64,000 nt of DNA from Photobacterium arenosum (lineage in GTDB: Bacteria > Pseudomonadota > Gammaproteobacteria > Enterobacterales > Vibrionaceae), in contig NZ_JACYTP010000014.1 of assembly GCF_014841115.1 (NCBI RefSeq), positions 62,001-126,000 of the forward strand. The letters are read 5' to 3'. Position 1 is the stretch's first letter. Every line of letters begins with the position of its first letter. Below the pieces are notes generated by a model. The model was not told where the DNA came from, did not search any database, and saw only the letters and a list, made by a program, of their open reading frames with translations. The position numbers were made by a program, and so were the translations under genes. Below, piece by piece: positions 44,546 to 53,886 of the stretch.

Positions 44546-47167
44546 TTAAGCCCTGTTGGGGACATTACGTGGTCTCAGTGACCAAATCAGGCCACCAAAG
44601 AGTGAAACACCCTGTGCCAGCGCAGCAACTGGGGCCGGGCTGTGCTGAATCAGGCGGCGGTATCCGTTCCAGCCGACCTGCAGCACAGATTTCATACTCG
44701 ACATGGGCTTATCAGACTGATAAGACTGCTGCCACTTCGCCCAGATGTCTGCTCTGGCAAATGTACATTGCACGTACTGAATTTGTTGCTGCGTGCTGAG
44801 CTCACTGAGCTGCAGCCCCAGCATACCTTTGCCGCTAAAGGCGATGGTTGCCGGAAATACATAGGATTGCAGACCGCGACTCAGCACCACCTCCAGTATC
44901 TGATTCACCTGAACATCCAGACGCTCACTGTCCTGCTCACCCAGCTGGACTCGCAAGCCACTGAGCGAGAAATCTTTCATTTCAGCCTGCAGCAGGTGTC
45001 CGGATCTGAGTCTCACCGCCACCGGCATAGAAACGTCAACCCGGTGATCACGGCGTATTTGCTTGGCTTCAACAGCCACCGCCACTGCCGCGCCGAGGAT
45101 CAGCAGGTTGTAGAGGGTCCAGACAATATTCACCAGCACAGTGGCCACTTCGTTCTCCGGCCCCCATCCCAACCGGTACAGGCCCATGCCGAGCCCAACC
45201 ACATTCAGCAATACCAGCACCAGATAGGGCCGGGAAATCACCCAGTCATAATGGGATTCTTTAACCAGCCCGCCCTTGGCGGTGACATTAAATTGCCCTT
45301 TATGCGGGGCAAACAGTGCCACTGTGGTCGGGCGCGCGATATACCAGGCCAGGACGGTTTCATACACTTCGCCCCAGAATGAATAGCGAAACTCCCCCTG
45401 CATCCGCGAGTTGGTCATGCTGGCATGCACCATGTGCGGTAACACGTACAGAATGATCGCCAGCGCCGGTGCATAAATAATGAAGCTGTGCAGCAATAAG
45501 AACGCCAGTGGCGCGGTCAGGAAAATGATCCTGGGAATGCCCGACAAAAAATGCAGCATGGCATTGGCATAACACAGCCGCTGGGACAGCTTGAGTCCTT
45601 TGCCGGTCAGCGGATTATCCACCCGGAAAATCTGCGCCATGCCCCTGGCCCAGCGGATTCGCTGGCCGACATGCGCCGACAGGGTTTCCGTTGCCAGACC
45701 GGCTGAAATCGGTTGTTTCAGATACGCCGAGTGATAGCCCAGACGGTGCATCCGCAGTGAGGTATGCGCGTCTTCAGTGACTGTCTCCACCGCTATGCCA
45801 CCGACTTCTTCCAGTGGCCCGCGGCGCAGAACGGCGCATGAGCCGCAAAAGAAAGTGGCATCCCACAGATCGTTACCGTCCTGAATCAGGCCGTAAAACA
45901 AGTTGCCTTCGTTGGGCACATCGCGAAAATTGGCCAGATTACGCTCAAACGGATCCGGCGAGAAAAAGTGGTGTGGTGTCTGAATCAGCGCCAGTTTCGG
46001 ATCTTTCAGGAACAGGCCCATTGTCAGCTGAAAAAAGGCTCTGGCCGGAATGTGGTCACAGTCAAAGATGGCCACAAATTCTCCCTGTGAGCGCTGCAGG
46101 GCATAGTTAATGTTGCCCGCTTTGGCGTGCTCGTTCGTTGGCCGTCGCAGATAATGCACGCCAACTTCCTGGGCAAAATCGCGAAAACTGTCTCGCTTAC
46201 CATCATCCAGAATATAAATATTCAGCTTATCCTTTGGCCAGTCGACGCCCAGAGAGGCGTACACAGTGGCACGCACAACGTCCAGATCTTCATTATAAGT
46301 CGGTATCATTATGTCAATTGTAGGCCAAACTTTTGTCTCTGGTGGCAGTGCAACCGGTTTTCTGTTCAGCGGCCAGATATTCTGAAAGTAGCCTAAAATC
46401 AGCACGATCCAAGAGTAAGTTTCTGCCAGTAACAGTAAAACGCCCAGTATGAACGCCAGAGGATCGTCCCAGTTCAGCGTAGAAGAATAGCGCCACCACA
46501 GATAGCGGCACGAAGCTGTGACCGACAGGATGATCAACAGCAAGGTCGGAAAATGGCCTGACATTCGCCGGCACATCATGGCCAGCGCCCACAACAACAG
46601 AACAAACACCATCTGGGCTTCCAACCCGAACGGCACGGTAAAACAGATCATAGCAAGTGAGACCACTGCTATCAGCAGCAGAACATTGATCATCCGCCCG
46701 GTTTTGGTTTCTTTCAATACCGCTTTAAGATCTTCCGTGTCGGCGTCGGTCGCTTTTTTTTCCAGCCATTCAATAAGGCTGGCAATGCGCCCCAAGGGTA
46801 AATAGAAAATGCCTTTCACACGGCGGATCAGCTGTTTGGTGCCCGCCTGCAGCTGGGCTTTAAGATGGCCCGGCGATTGCGGCCTAACACAGAGCAGCCA
46901 CAGGCTCTGCAGCGCAAAACGCACAGGATCCAGCAACGAAGGGGAAGCAAAATTGATGTGCGGGTAGTAAATCAGAGGTAAACGCCATGCAGGCACGCCG
47001 GCAATCTGCGGCTTGAGGCACACAAACGCAAAGGTAAACCACAACCCGAGTATGAGATTTCCTGTGTGGGAAGCAGGTGTATTGCGCTCGCGCTCATAAG
47101 CAAGCTTTTGCACTTTGAACTGCTCAATAACCCAGGATTTAAAAACCAGATTTAAGGTGTTGAACAT
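44546..47167 (-). CDS. bcsA: BcsA, cellulose synthase catalytic subunit
   Basis: 873 residues from ATG 47167 (MFNTLNLVFKSW), very close to E. coli BcsA (872); a longer frame into bcsQ is unlikely. A GT2 core lies between membrane helices: DDGKR..F region, AIFDCDHIP (DxD), FFCGSCAVLRR, TVTEDAHTS (TED, catalytic base) and QRIRWARGMAQ (QxxRW). The C-terminal PilZ domain has RRDHR (RxxxR) and DFSLSGL (DxSxxG), so it is c-di-GMP activated. It polymerises UDP-glucose to cellulose and threads it across the inner membrane. Confidence 0.97.
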   Translation of the reverse strand: MFNTLNLVFKSWVIEQFKVQKLAYERERNTPASHTGNLILGLWFTFAFVCLKPQIAGVPAWRLPLIYYPHINFASPSLLDPVRFALQSLWLLCVRPQSPGHLKAQLQAGTKQLIRRVKGIFYLPLGRIASLIEWLEKKATDADTEDLKAVLKETKTGRMINVLLLIAVVSLAMICFTVPFGLEAQMVFVLLLWALAMMCRRMSGHFPTLLLIILSVTASCRYLWWRYSSTLNWDDPLAFILGVLLLLAETYSWIVLILGYFQNIWPLNRKPVALPPETKVWPTIDIMIPTYNEDLDVVRATVYASLGVDWPKDKLNIYILDDGKRDSFRDFAQEVGVHYLRRPTNEHAKAGNINYALQRSQGEFVAIFDCDHIPARAFFQLTMGLFLKDPKLALIQTPHHFFSPDPFERNLANFRDVPNEGNLFYGLIQDGNDLWDATFFCGSCAVLRRGPLEEVGGIAVETVTEDAHTSLRMHRLGYHSAYLKQPISAGLATETLSAHVGQRIRWARGMAQIFRVDNPLTGKGLKLSQRLCYANAMLHFLSGIPRIIFLTAPLAFLLLHSFIIYAPALAIILYVLPHMVHASMTNSRMQGEFRYSFWGEVYETVLAWYIARPTTVALFAPHKGQFNVTAKGGLVKESHYDWVISRPYLVLVLLNVVGLGMGLYRLGWGPENEVATVLVNIVWTLYNLLILGAAVAVAVEAKQIRRDHRVDVSMPVAVRLRSGHLLQAEMKDFSLSGLRVQLGEQDSERLDVQVNQILEVVLSRGLQSYVFPATIAFSGKGMLGLQLSELSTQQQIQYVQCTFARADIWAKWQQSYQSDKPMSSMKSVLQVGWNGYRRLIQHSPAPVAALAQGVSLFGGLIWSLRPRNVPNRA

Positions 47168-47171
47168 AGGC

Positions 47172-47957
47172 TCAGGAAACACACTGGATGGCTGACAATT
47201 GCGACACGCACCAAAAGGCGAGTGACTGATAATCTTTTGCCGCCTGGCTGGTTGGGGCAAACTGCTGCACTGTGGTCAGATTTGCCACACTGTCCATCAG
47301 AGCGATGTCCCGGTGTAACAATACCGGTGACATTTCAGCGCCAAGCTCTCTTTTCATCACCAGCATGAAATCGCGGCTGATCTCGGTTTCAGGCTGATAC
47401 TGATTGAGCACATAGCGCACTTTGGCTGAGACAGGCGCATCGTTAAAAACAGCCTGGGTTTCGAAAACATCTTGCAGCACGCTGTAACAGGCGGCATCAG
47501 GGGTTAGCACCACCAAAACGGTATCAAAAAAATAGCCAAAGGCTTCATCCTCCAGTAACGCCAGATCCGACGATCCCAAATGAATCAGTTGCCAGTGATC
47601 CTGATTGTCACCCACCTCAAACCGCCCGAGCGCTTCAAGGATCTCAGCCAGATAAGGGCCGCGGTTAGCCTCAAACTGTCTGGCGTTATGCAATGGCAGT
47701 TGGCCAAAAGGCAAAAAAGTCACACCATTGGGACTTTCAAAGCCCGCTGACTGCCAATCGGTATTCGCACACATGTGACTGGCCCACCCCTCAACGCTGG
47801 AAATAGGCAATCCGAGGTGTAAACGCAGCAAATTAGCATCAACAGCATCAACCACCAGCACATTTTTCTGTACTTGCACTAGTGCCTGTGCCAGATTTGC
47901 CGTGACTGTTGTCGCCCCGGCGCCGCCACGCAAGCTGAGAATCCCGATCCTTTTCAT
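47172..47957 (-). CDS. bcsQ: BcsQ, MinD/ParA-like cellulose biosynthesis ATPase
   Basis: 261 residues. The deviant Walker A region is LRGGAGATTVTANLAQAL (P-loop GGAGATT), followed by VLVVDAVDANLLRLHLGLP. BcsQ belongs to the SIMIBI ATPases; with BcsR it forms a regulatory complex on the synthase and helps polar localisation. Its ATG overlaps the bcsR stop as ATGA, and its stop is 4 bp before bcsA, so coupling is tight. No frame disruption as in some E. coli K-12 bcsQ alleles. Confidence 0.95.
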   Translation of the reverse strand: MKRIGILSLRGGAGATTVTANLAQALVQVQKNVLVVDAVDANLLRLHLGLPISSVEGWASHMCANTDWQSAGFESPNGVTFLPFGQLPLHNARQFEANRGPYLAEILEALGRFEVGDNQDHWQLIHLGSSDLALLEDEAFGYFFDTVLVVLTPDAACYSVLQDVFETQAVFNDAPVSAKVRYVLNQYQPETEISRDFMLVMKRELGAEMSPVLLHRDIALMDSVANLTTVQQFAPTSQAAKDYQSLAFWCVSQLSAIQCVS

Positions 47958-48142
47958 ACCATATCGGCCTGGCTGCTGTTTTCAGTTCTGGCTTGCTTTG
48001 TCCCGTGAGGTGATTTTTTACTTTTTAATATCAACCACTTATTTTTTACTTTTGAATAGGTCTCGCTTTCATTTAATTCGACATAATCATGATTAGTCAT
48101 GTTATAAGACGCATAAATTGCATCAACATCTTTCGCAGGCAT
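47954..48142 (-). CDS. bcsR: BcsR-like small cellulose regulatory protein
   Basis: 62 residues from ATG 48142 (MPAKDVDAIYASY); a GTG two codons upstream is an alternative. The core NHDYVELNESETYSKVKNKW followed by LIL parallels the E. coli BcsR pattern DIDYADISQREQLAAALKRW followed by PLL, and the length is the same (62 aa). BcsR acts as a chaperone and partner for BcsQ. The basic, Ser/Lys-rich C-terminal tail is different from E. coli. Position at the head of bcsRQABZC and the ATGA overlap with bcsQ support the call. Confidence 0.75.
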   Translation of the reverse strand: MPAKDVDAIYASYNMTNHDYVELNESETYSKVKNKWLILKSKKSPHGTKQARTENSSQADMV

Positions 48143-48625
48143 TACCACAATAATTCACCACTACTTAATAGAATTTATCAATGCCATTAATACAAACTAT
48201 ATTTAAGTACATAATTTTCAAAGAAACAAACAGGCACTAACGTTTATTACATTATCGCCTGTTCATTATTAACATTTGGTCCACAAAAAAATCATGTCCC
48301 TATTTATTAGATTTAATACTTGCAGCTATAAACGCTAATGACTGTGACCGGAAAACAACGATAATATTACAGTTAATTATGTATGCCTTTCGGTTCATAA
48401 TCAAATCTCATCATCAGTACATTGCCCACATGTAAAACGAACAGTTCTTTATAGGTTTCAGTCGGTGCAAAGATAAACCAGATGAATGATTCGACATTTT
48501 GAGTAAATTCTATATGATCTTATTATATTAGTAACATCTTTTTCTGTCGTGTTCTTACTGTGATGGTGCCTCTGCAAGCTTAAAGAAGCGGGAAAAGTGC
48601 CGATAGCGAGCAACTGGTATTTTAT
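48143..48625. promoter_or_regulatory. Divergent bcsR/bcsE promoter region
   Basis: 483 bp, AT-rich, between the two halves of the cellulose locus. It must drive both bcsRQABZC and bcsEFG. No regulator binding site was recognised with confidence; the ATTATC/AATTAA runs near 48220-48380 could be H-NS or master-regulator targets. Confidence 0.4.
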
Positions 48626-50206
48626 ATGTCTACAAATCCAGACTTTACACACTTTGTCGAAATAAACAATTTTCCGTCTGTTTATGTCAATCTTTTTGCC
48701 CAAAAAACTCTGGCCATTAATTATCTGACATCAATCATTAAACATAATAAAAACAATAGTTTCACTTGCTTTACAAACAAAGATAATTTTTACTCCGGCC
48801 TGAGCGAGCAAGATGGTAGTCAAATTTCAGCGGCGTTACAGGAAAAGTGTAAGAAAATCTTATTTCTGAATCGGAATAAAAGCCAAAATGGTATCCATTT
48901 TCATTTGCTGCTCGATGATATCATCAAGTTAAAAGCCACGAAAAAATCGCTCGCCGTCCTTTTTGTACCGGATATATTTTTCGCCAATATTAATAAAGAT
49001 AATCTCACTATTGTTTTAAAAAAACTTAACGATCACGCAACCAGCAATGATCTGACTATTCAACTTCTGGTGTACGGCTCTATAACCTCCACCTCACTGA
49101 AACCGGCGTTACTGGCACTGAACCACCACCTGGCGGGGCTGGCTTCCATGAGTATGATCAGTGACGACAAATACAGCTACCAGGTACATTTCTGGGCGAA
49201 ATCCGATGGTGTTCAATCCGATAAAACATTCGTTGTGCAGAAAACGGCCCATGGCGTGCTGGCTGCCGTGCCGGTGTCAACACCCAATATTGCGGCACTC
49301 AGCAGCCAGGATGACACGGCGCTGATTGTGATGAGTCATGCCGTTGTGGATGACGATATCCCGCTTCCTGCGCATGTCCAGCTGGCGGCGAACAATGCAG
49401 AGATCATCAGTGATTTAACAACCCCACCTTCAACGACATTGATCTTGTCCTGCCAGTCGCCGGAGGAGATCCGTCAGTTGGCTGTCGACTGCCTGCATTT
49501 ACGGCAAAAAGCCGGGCCGCGGCTCAAGATCATCATCAGAGAAGTCAGGCAGTGCCTGCGCTATGCCGATGAAACCTTCCTGCTGAGTGCCGGCGTGAAC
49601 CTGATTGTACCTTATCACCTGCCCTTTTTAAGGATGATGAGCCAGGTTGATGCGATACAAGGGCAACGCATGACACGCCTGCTGCCAGACAATACTGAAG
49701 AGCTGCTGTTAAACGACCCGAACTATAATGCCAGGGGATACTTGGACAATCAGACATTTATCCAATATTGCCATACTGTGATGCAGCAATTTACCTCGCC
49801 TCAGCTGGACGTGGTGTTGGTTAAACTCAAGCTGCTGCCAGGAATGCAACCGGATGAGTGTCTGCGGCTGTGCCATATCCGGCGTGATGGCGATGTGATT
49901 ACCGCCTGCCACCATGCGTTATATGTTCTGTTCAGCGCCATTCGCCAAACGGATATCCATACGGCACTCAATAATATTTTTGATGCGCCGGTGCGGGATC
50001 TCTTCCAGACCGTTCGCGTCATCAGTGCGCATCATGATCTGGAAAAAGAGCTGGAAGTGGTCGGTAAAGAGGCACTGACTGTGTGTGCCGATATAAAAAA
50101 AATCACCACTGAACCGGCTATTTTTGCAGAAAACAATAGCACCGAGGATAAGATGACGGCCCTTTTTGCCGCACCCAAACGCATTCGATTAAAAGGTGAA
50201 TCATGA
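48626..50206 (+). CDS. bcsE: BcsE, c-di-GMP-binding cellulose regulator
   Basis: 526 residues, about the length of E. coli BcsE (523). The central domain has ATPase-like character without a P-loop, and the C-terminal GIL domain carries RDGD (in HIRRDGDVITACHHAL), matching the RxGD c-di-GMP site of BcsE. LRYADETFLLSAGVNLIVPY is a typical BcsE stretch. It recruits BcsF and the BcsRQ complex and boosts cellulose output at the synthase. First gene of bcsEFG; overlaps bcsF as ATGA. The N-terminal third is AT-richer than the rest. Confidence 0.92.
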   Translation: MSTNPDFTHFVEINNFPSVYVNLFAQKTLAINYLTSIIKHNKNNSFTCFTNKDNFYSGLSEQDGSQISAALQEKCKKILFLNRNKSQNGIHFHLLLDDIIKLKATKKSLAVLFVPDIFFANINKDNLTIVLKKLNDHATSNDLTIQLLVYGSITSTSLKPALLALNHHLAGLASMSMISDDKYSYQVHFWAKSDGVQSDKTFVVQKTAHGVLAAVPVSTPNIAALSSQDDTALIVMSHAVVDDDIPLPAHVQLAANNAEIISDLTTPPSTTLILSCQSPEEIRQLAVDCLHLRQKAGPRLKIIIREVRQCLRYADETFLLSAGVNLIVPYHLPFLRMMSQVDAIQGQRMTRLLPDNTEELLLNDPNYNARGYLDNQTFIQYCHTVMQQFTSPQLDVVLVKLKLLPGMQPDECLRLCHIRRDGDVITACHHALYVLFSAIRQTDIHTALNNIFDAPVRDLFQTVRVISAHHDLEKELEVVGKEALTVCADIKKITTEPAIFAENNSTEDKMTALFAAPKRIRLKGES

Positions 50207-50349
50207 ACATTGATGATTTTCTGCTCACTGCAGGGTTAAGCCTGTTAACAGGCATGGTACTGGGTTATTACCTGCGCCACCTGATCACACTGGGCAAGCG
50301 TTTCCATCGCAAGTATTTCGGGCGTTCCCGCTACTTTGAACAAGACTGA
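50203..50349 (+). CDS. bcsF: BcsF, short membrane anchor protein
   Basis: 48 residues: MNIDDFLLTAGLSLLTGMVL, then GYYLRHLITLGKRFHRKY and a FGRSRYFEQD tail. One N-terminal hydrophobic helix (about 5-25) is followed by a basic juxtamembrane stretch, as in E. coli BcsF (63 aa), which tethers BcsE to the membrane near the synthase. It overlaps the bcsE stop by ATGA and sits 22 bp before bcsG. The identity rests mainly on position, size and topology. Confidence 0.85.
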   Translation: MNIDDFLLTAGLSLLTGMVLGYYLRHLITLGKRFHRKYFGRSRYFEQD

Positions 50350-50371
50350 ATTTTATTACTAAGCAGAGACT

Positions 50372-52033
50372 ATGACGATTACACTCTCTTCTCATTCATC
50401 ACAGCAGGTTAAAGGACTGGGGTGGTGGAATGTTTATTTCATTGCAAAGTTCGCCCTGTATCTGCAGGGCACGATTGATTTCCATCCGCTGGAAAACATA
50501 GCGCTGGCTCTCTTTCTATTATTGCCGCTGCGTTCTCGCCTGCTGGCAGCCATCAAGATCGTCATTGCAGTACCTGCCGCGGCCTGGTTGCTGCACTATG
50601 ATTCTTTTCTGCCGCCTTTAGACCGCCTGTGGGCGCAAATGAACCAACTGATGCATTTCGAATGGGGTTATCTGTTCGAATTGGCAGGCCGGTTTTTCTC
50701 TTTCCAGGCGCTGCTGGGCCTTTTTGCCGTTGGCATAGGTTATTACCTGCTCAATCGCTTTTTACGTGTATCGGTACTGGTCATGGCGGCGATGCTGTTT
50801 TTCAGTCTGCCATCCGGCCAGATAACGCCTGTGATTGCAGATCAGGGCACGGTTGAGAACAATACCCCGATCACCCGGCCTGCCGGCAATGCCAATACCA
50901 ATACCAATGCCAATGCCAATGCAGCCAACGTGCCGGCGGGGACGGATGATGCCTCCCTGAACCAGTACGTGGCTGAATTTTTTTCCCGTGAATCAAAACG
51001 GCAAGTCCTGCTGGATGACAACGCCGTTAATGCAGCGCCCTTCGATCTCTTATTCCTGAGTATCTGCTCAGTCGCCTGGGACGATATCAATATCGCCGGG
51101 CTGGACGATCATCCTTTGTTTAAAGAATTCGATATCCTTTTTGATCAGTTCAATGCGGCAACCTCCTACAGCGGGCCAGCCGTGATCCGTCTGCTGCGAG
51201 CCAGTTGCGGGCAGGAAAGCCACAGCCAGCTCTTTGCGGGTGCACCGTCTGAGCAGTGCTATCTGTTCGAAAACCTGAAGCAGTTGGGTTTTGAAGAAAA
51301 TCTGGTGATGAACCACGACGGGATCTTCGACAACTTCCTTGAGTTGATTAAAACCGAAGGTAATGTGGTGGCAGATCTGATGCCACAAACGGGTTTTAGC
51401 CCGTACCAGAAGTCTTTTGACGGTGCACCGATTTACCGCGATAAAGACGTATTGAATCACTGGTGGCAGCAGCGCCAGCAAGCAGGCAACGACAAAGTTG
51501 TGGCACTCTATAACACCATTTCCTTGCATGACGGTAACCGGATCATTCACGGTAACCAATCCACCGGGCTGGTGAGCTACAAATTGCGGTTGAAAAACCT
51601 GCTCGACGATCTGTACGCTTTCTTCCAGTCGCTGGAACAATCGGGCCGCAATATCGTGGTGGTACTGGTGCCAGAACATGGTGCAGGTATGAAAGGCGAT
51701 CGGATGCAGATAACCGGGATGCGGGAAATTCCGTCGCCTTCAATTGTACATACCCCTGTTGGCTTAAGAGTTTTTGGCAAGAACATCGTCCGTACCGGCG
51801 AGACAGCGCGTGTGGCATCACCGTCCAGCTATCTGGCGTTATCTCAGCTCATTGCCAATGTTTTAGAGCAAAACCCGTACCTGAGTGGCAGCGTCGACCC
51901 TGCCTCGCTGATCAGTAACCTGCCAGCCACACCTGTGGTGGCTCAAAACGAAGGCTCTACTGTCATCAGAGTTCAGGGAAAAAACTACGTCACACTGGAT
52001 GGCAGCAGCTGGTCTGAATACCCGTCGAAATAA
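50372..52033 (+). CDS. bcsG: BcsG, cellulose phosphoethanolamine transferase
   Basis: 553 residues. Membrane helices occupy the first ~155 residues, then an Asn/Ala/Thr-rich linker (about 170-190) and a periplasmic alkaline-phosphatase-fold domain. The nucleophile region reads LLFLSICSVAWDD (Ser in SICS), with VPEHGAGMKGDRMQ carrying the Glu-His metal ligands. It transfers phosphoethanolamine from phospholipid to cellulose glucosyl units, so the product here should be pEtN-cellulose. Completes bcsEFG. Confidence 0.95.
   Translation: MTITLSSHSSQQVKGLGWWNVYFIAKFALYLQGTIDFHPLENIALALFLLLPLRSRLLAAIKIVIAVPAAAWLLHYDSFLPPLDRLWAQMNQLMHFEWGYLFELAGRFFSFQALLGLFAVGIGYYLLNRFLRVSVLVMAAMLFFSLPSGQITPVIADQGTVENNTPITRPAGNANTNTNANANAANVPAGTDDASLNQYVAEFFSRESKRQVLLDDNAVNAAPFDLLFLSICSVAWDDINIAGLDDHPLFKEFDILFDQFNAATSYSGPAVIRLLRASCGQESHSQLFAGAPSEQCYLFENLKQLGFEENLVMNHDGIFDNFLELIKTEGNVVADLMPQTGFSPYQKSFDGAPIYRDKDVLNHWWQQRQQAGNDKVVALYNTISLHDGNRIIHGNQSTGLVSYKLRLKNLLDDLYAFFQSLEQSGRNIVVVLVPEHGAGMKGDRMQITGMREIPSPSIVHTPVGLRVFGKNIVRTGETARVASPSSYLALSQLIANVLEQNPYLSGSVDPASLISNLPATPVVAQNEGSTVIRVQGKNYVTLDGSSWSEYPSK
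50888..50923 (+). repeat. Hexanucleotide tandem repeat in bcsG
   Basis: Six consecutive 6-bp units of the form AAT(G/A)C(C/A), encoding alternating Asn-Ala/Asn-Thr in the linker between the BcsG membrane and catalytic domains. In-frame and likely to vary in copy number between strains. Confidence 0.8.
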
Positions 52034-52053
52034 CCGACGGTACGCAATGGCAT

Positions 52054-52079
52054 TGCCACGCCCCAACCGGGACGTGGCA
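52054..52079 (+). terminator. Hairpin downstream of bcsG
   Basis: TGCCACG-c-CCC / GGG-a-CGTGGCA around an AACC loop, 21 bp after the bcsG stop codon. There is no T-run, so termination strength is uncertain. Confidence 0.5.
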
Positions 52080-52273
52080 GTTACAACGGCAGATTGAACG
52101 ACAACAGCGTGATTTTCAGTCATTTGCATAAAAAATAAATTAGAAAAGATATTATTATTTATCTTAACCATGCAAACTACCTCTCTTATACGCTTTCAGC
52201 ATCAAGCTTAAATTCATATGAAAAAAAATATATTCACAAAACTTTCGCAGTCCCTGTCACACTGTGTGTATTT

Positions 52274-53827
52274 ATGTTCATACTTTTCTGGAATCAAATG
52301 TCTGGAAATAAAGACACACTAAATGCAATGAACTCAATCTATCTTGATCGTGTCATTCCTTTGCAACAACTAAAAACAATTTCTGATGCCTTTGCGGTTG
52401 ATATTGTTGATGCATTCAACAAGTGGAATATCGGTACACTCTCACAGCAAGAACTGGAATTTTCCGTATTAAAAGCAAAAGACGTAGTTGCAGATACCTG
52501 GGAAAGCTATTACTCAACCCAGTTAACTGCCGATGAAAAAGCCATATCAAAAACACTGACAGCTGAAATCAATGCTATAAAGAAAGATCTTGTTACACTT
52601 TTACGAGAGGCAAGAAACCAGCCTGATGCTAAGCATCAAATCGTCCACAGAGTCTACAACCGTATAGAGCCTCTCTCTGATAAAATAGACAACTTAATTA
52701 ACATTCAGATAACGGCTTCTGGACAGGTTTACCAAACAAGTAAAAGAAAGTATGAGGCAGATGTTCAGCTGGGAATCTTACTGCTTATCGCTGCCTGTAT
52801 TACCGGGTTCATTTTTTCATTCTGGATCATACGTAAGGAATTACGTGTACTGCCTGAAATTACTGACAGTATTCAAAAAATGTCTGATGGCGACTTCACT
52901 CCACGTAAAATGACGAAAGCCAATAACGAACTTGATTTGATATCGTCATCCTTGTCTGCACTTCAGCAAAGTATTTTCAGTATCATCCAGTCTTCAGAGC
53001 GAATTCAGGAGCAGTTAGCCGTAAACCAAACGCAAATATCGACAGTGATACACAGCAACTCAGAGAATGCCCAGCGCGAATTATCTGAAATAGAGCAAGT
53101 CGCAGCCGCTGCCACAGAACTGTCTTCAACCGCATCTGATGTTGCTCACAACGCGCACTCGGCGGAAACTGCAGCGACTGAAGCTATCACCATCATCAAC
53201 GCCAGCTCAAGTACACTACAACGCTCCGATTCTATTGCTGAAAGTGTCAGTGTATCCATGAAAGAGTCCGCACGAATAATCAACGAATTAAGAGAGCATT
53301 CAGAAAAGATAAGCTCAGTGGTGGATGTGATTAACAGCATATCAGAGCAGACCAACCTACTGGCGCTCAATGCCGCTATAGAAGCAGCCCGGGCCGGTGA
53401 ACAAGGCCGGGGGTTCGCGGTTGTTGCCGATGAAGTCCGAGCACTTGCAGCCAAAACACAAAAGTCGACCATAGATATTCAAACAATCATCAGCCAGCTT
53501 CAGGAACAATCCAAACTTGCAGATGAACACATGAAACTCAACACAGACATGGTTTCAGAGTCTCAGGTTATTACTCAGGCCTTGTCCGATGCGTTCAAAA
53601 CGATTTCAGAGCAGGTTGGACAAATTTCAGACGTCAATGCTTTAGTCGCTACCGCCTCGGAAGAGCAATCTTCTGTCACGAATGATATCTCTCACAGGCT
53701 GGAAGAAATCAGCCAGATCGTGCAGAAAAACTCTGAGAATGCCAGCCAGACGACACTGGCAAATAATGATATTTCGACATTAACCCAACGCCTCAGAAAA
53801 GAAATGGCTTTTTTTAAAGTCAGTTAA
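52274..53827 (+). CDS. Methyl-accepting chemotaxis protein (natural start out of frame)
   Basis: 517 residues from the first in-frame ATG. It has a periplasmic helical sensor (about 15-165), a second TM (about 170-190), HAMP and a long coiled-coil signalling domain with the hairpin tip [20 protein letters not shown] and [16 protein letters not shown]. The reading frame is open upstream and encodes [20 protein letters not shown], clearly the missing TM1. An ATG at 52218 followed by eight A bases is off by exactly one nucleotide for that frame. Either a ninth A is lost here or the tract varies. Without it the protein lacks TM1 and would be misinserted. Confidence 0.88.
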   Translation: MFILFWNQMSGNKDTLNAMNSIYLDRVIPLQQLKTISDAFAVDIVDAFNKWNIGTLSQQELEFSVLKAKDVVADTWESYYSTQLTADEKAISKTLTAEINAIKKDLVTLLREARNQPDAKHQIVHRVYNRIEPLSDKIDNLINIQITASGQVYQTSKRKYEADVQLGILLLIAACITGFIFSFWIIRKELRVLPEITDSIQKMSDGDFTPRKMTKANNELDLISSSLSALQQSIFSIIQSSERIQEQLAVNQTQISTVIHSNSENAQRELSEIEQVAAAATELSSTASDVAHNAHSAETAATEAITIINASSSTLQRSDSIAESVSVSMKESARIINELREHSEKISSVVDVINSISEQTNLLALNAAIEAARAGEQGRGFAVVADEVRALAAKTQKSTIDIQTIISQLQEQSKLADEHMKLNTDMVSESQVITQALSDAFKTISEQVGQISDVNALVATASEEQSSVTNDISHRLEEISQIVQKNSENASQTTLANNDISTLTQRLRKEMAFFKVS

Positions 53828-53832
53828 TATAC

Positions 53833-53860
53833 AGATCAGGCCCAGCACCGGGCCTGATCT
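53833..53860. terminator. Bidirectional terminator between the chemoreceptor and a convergent gene
   Basis: Perfect 11-bp stem AGATCAGGCCC / GGGCCTGATCT with a 6-nt loop, 6 bp after the chemoreceptor stop codon. Flanks are AT-rich (ATTAATAAAT on the plus side). Confidence 0.8.
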
Positions 53861-53886
53861 ATTAATAAATTACTTACTTGCCATAC

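Noticed and set aside
48458-48703. 81-codon minus-strand ORF in the bcsR/bcsE interval
   Set aside because: It overlaps the bcsE start, has no ribosome site, and its sequence lacks protein-like features.
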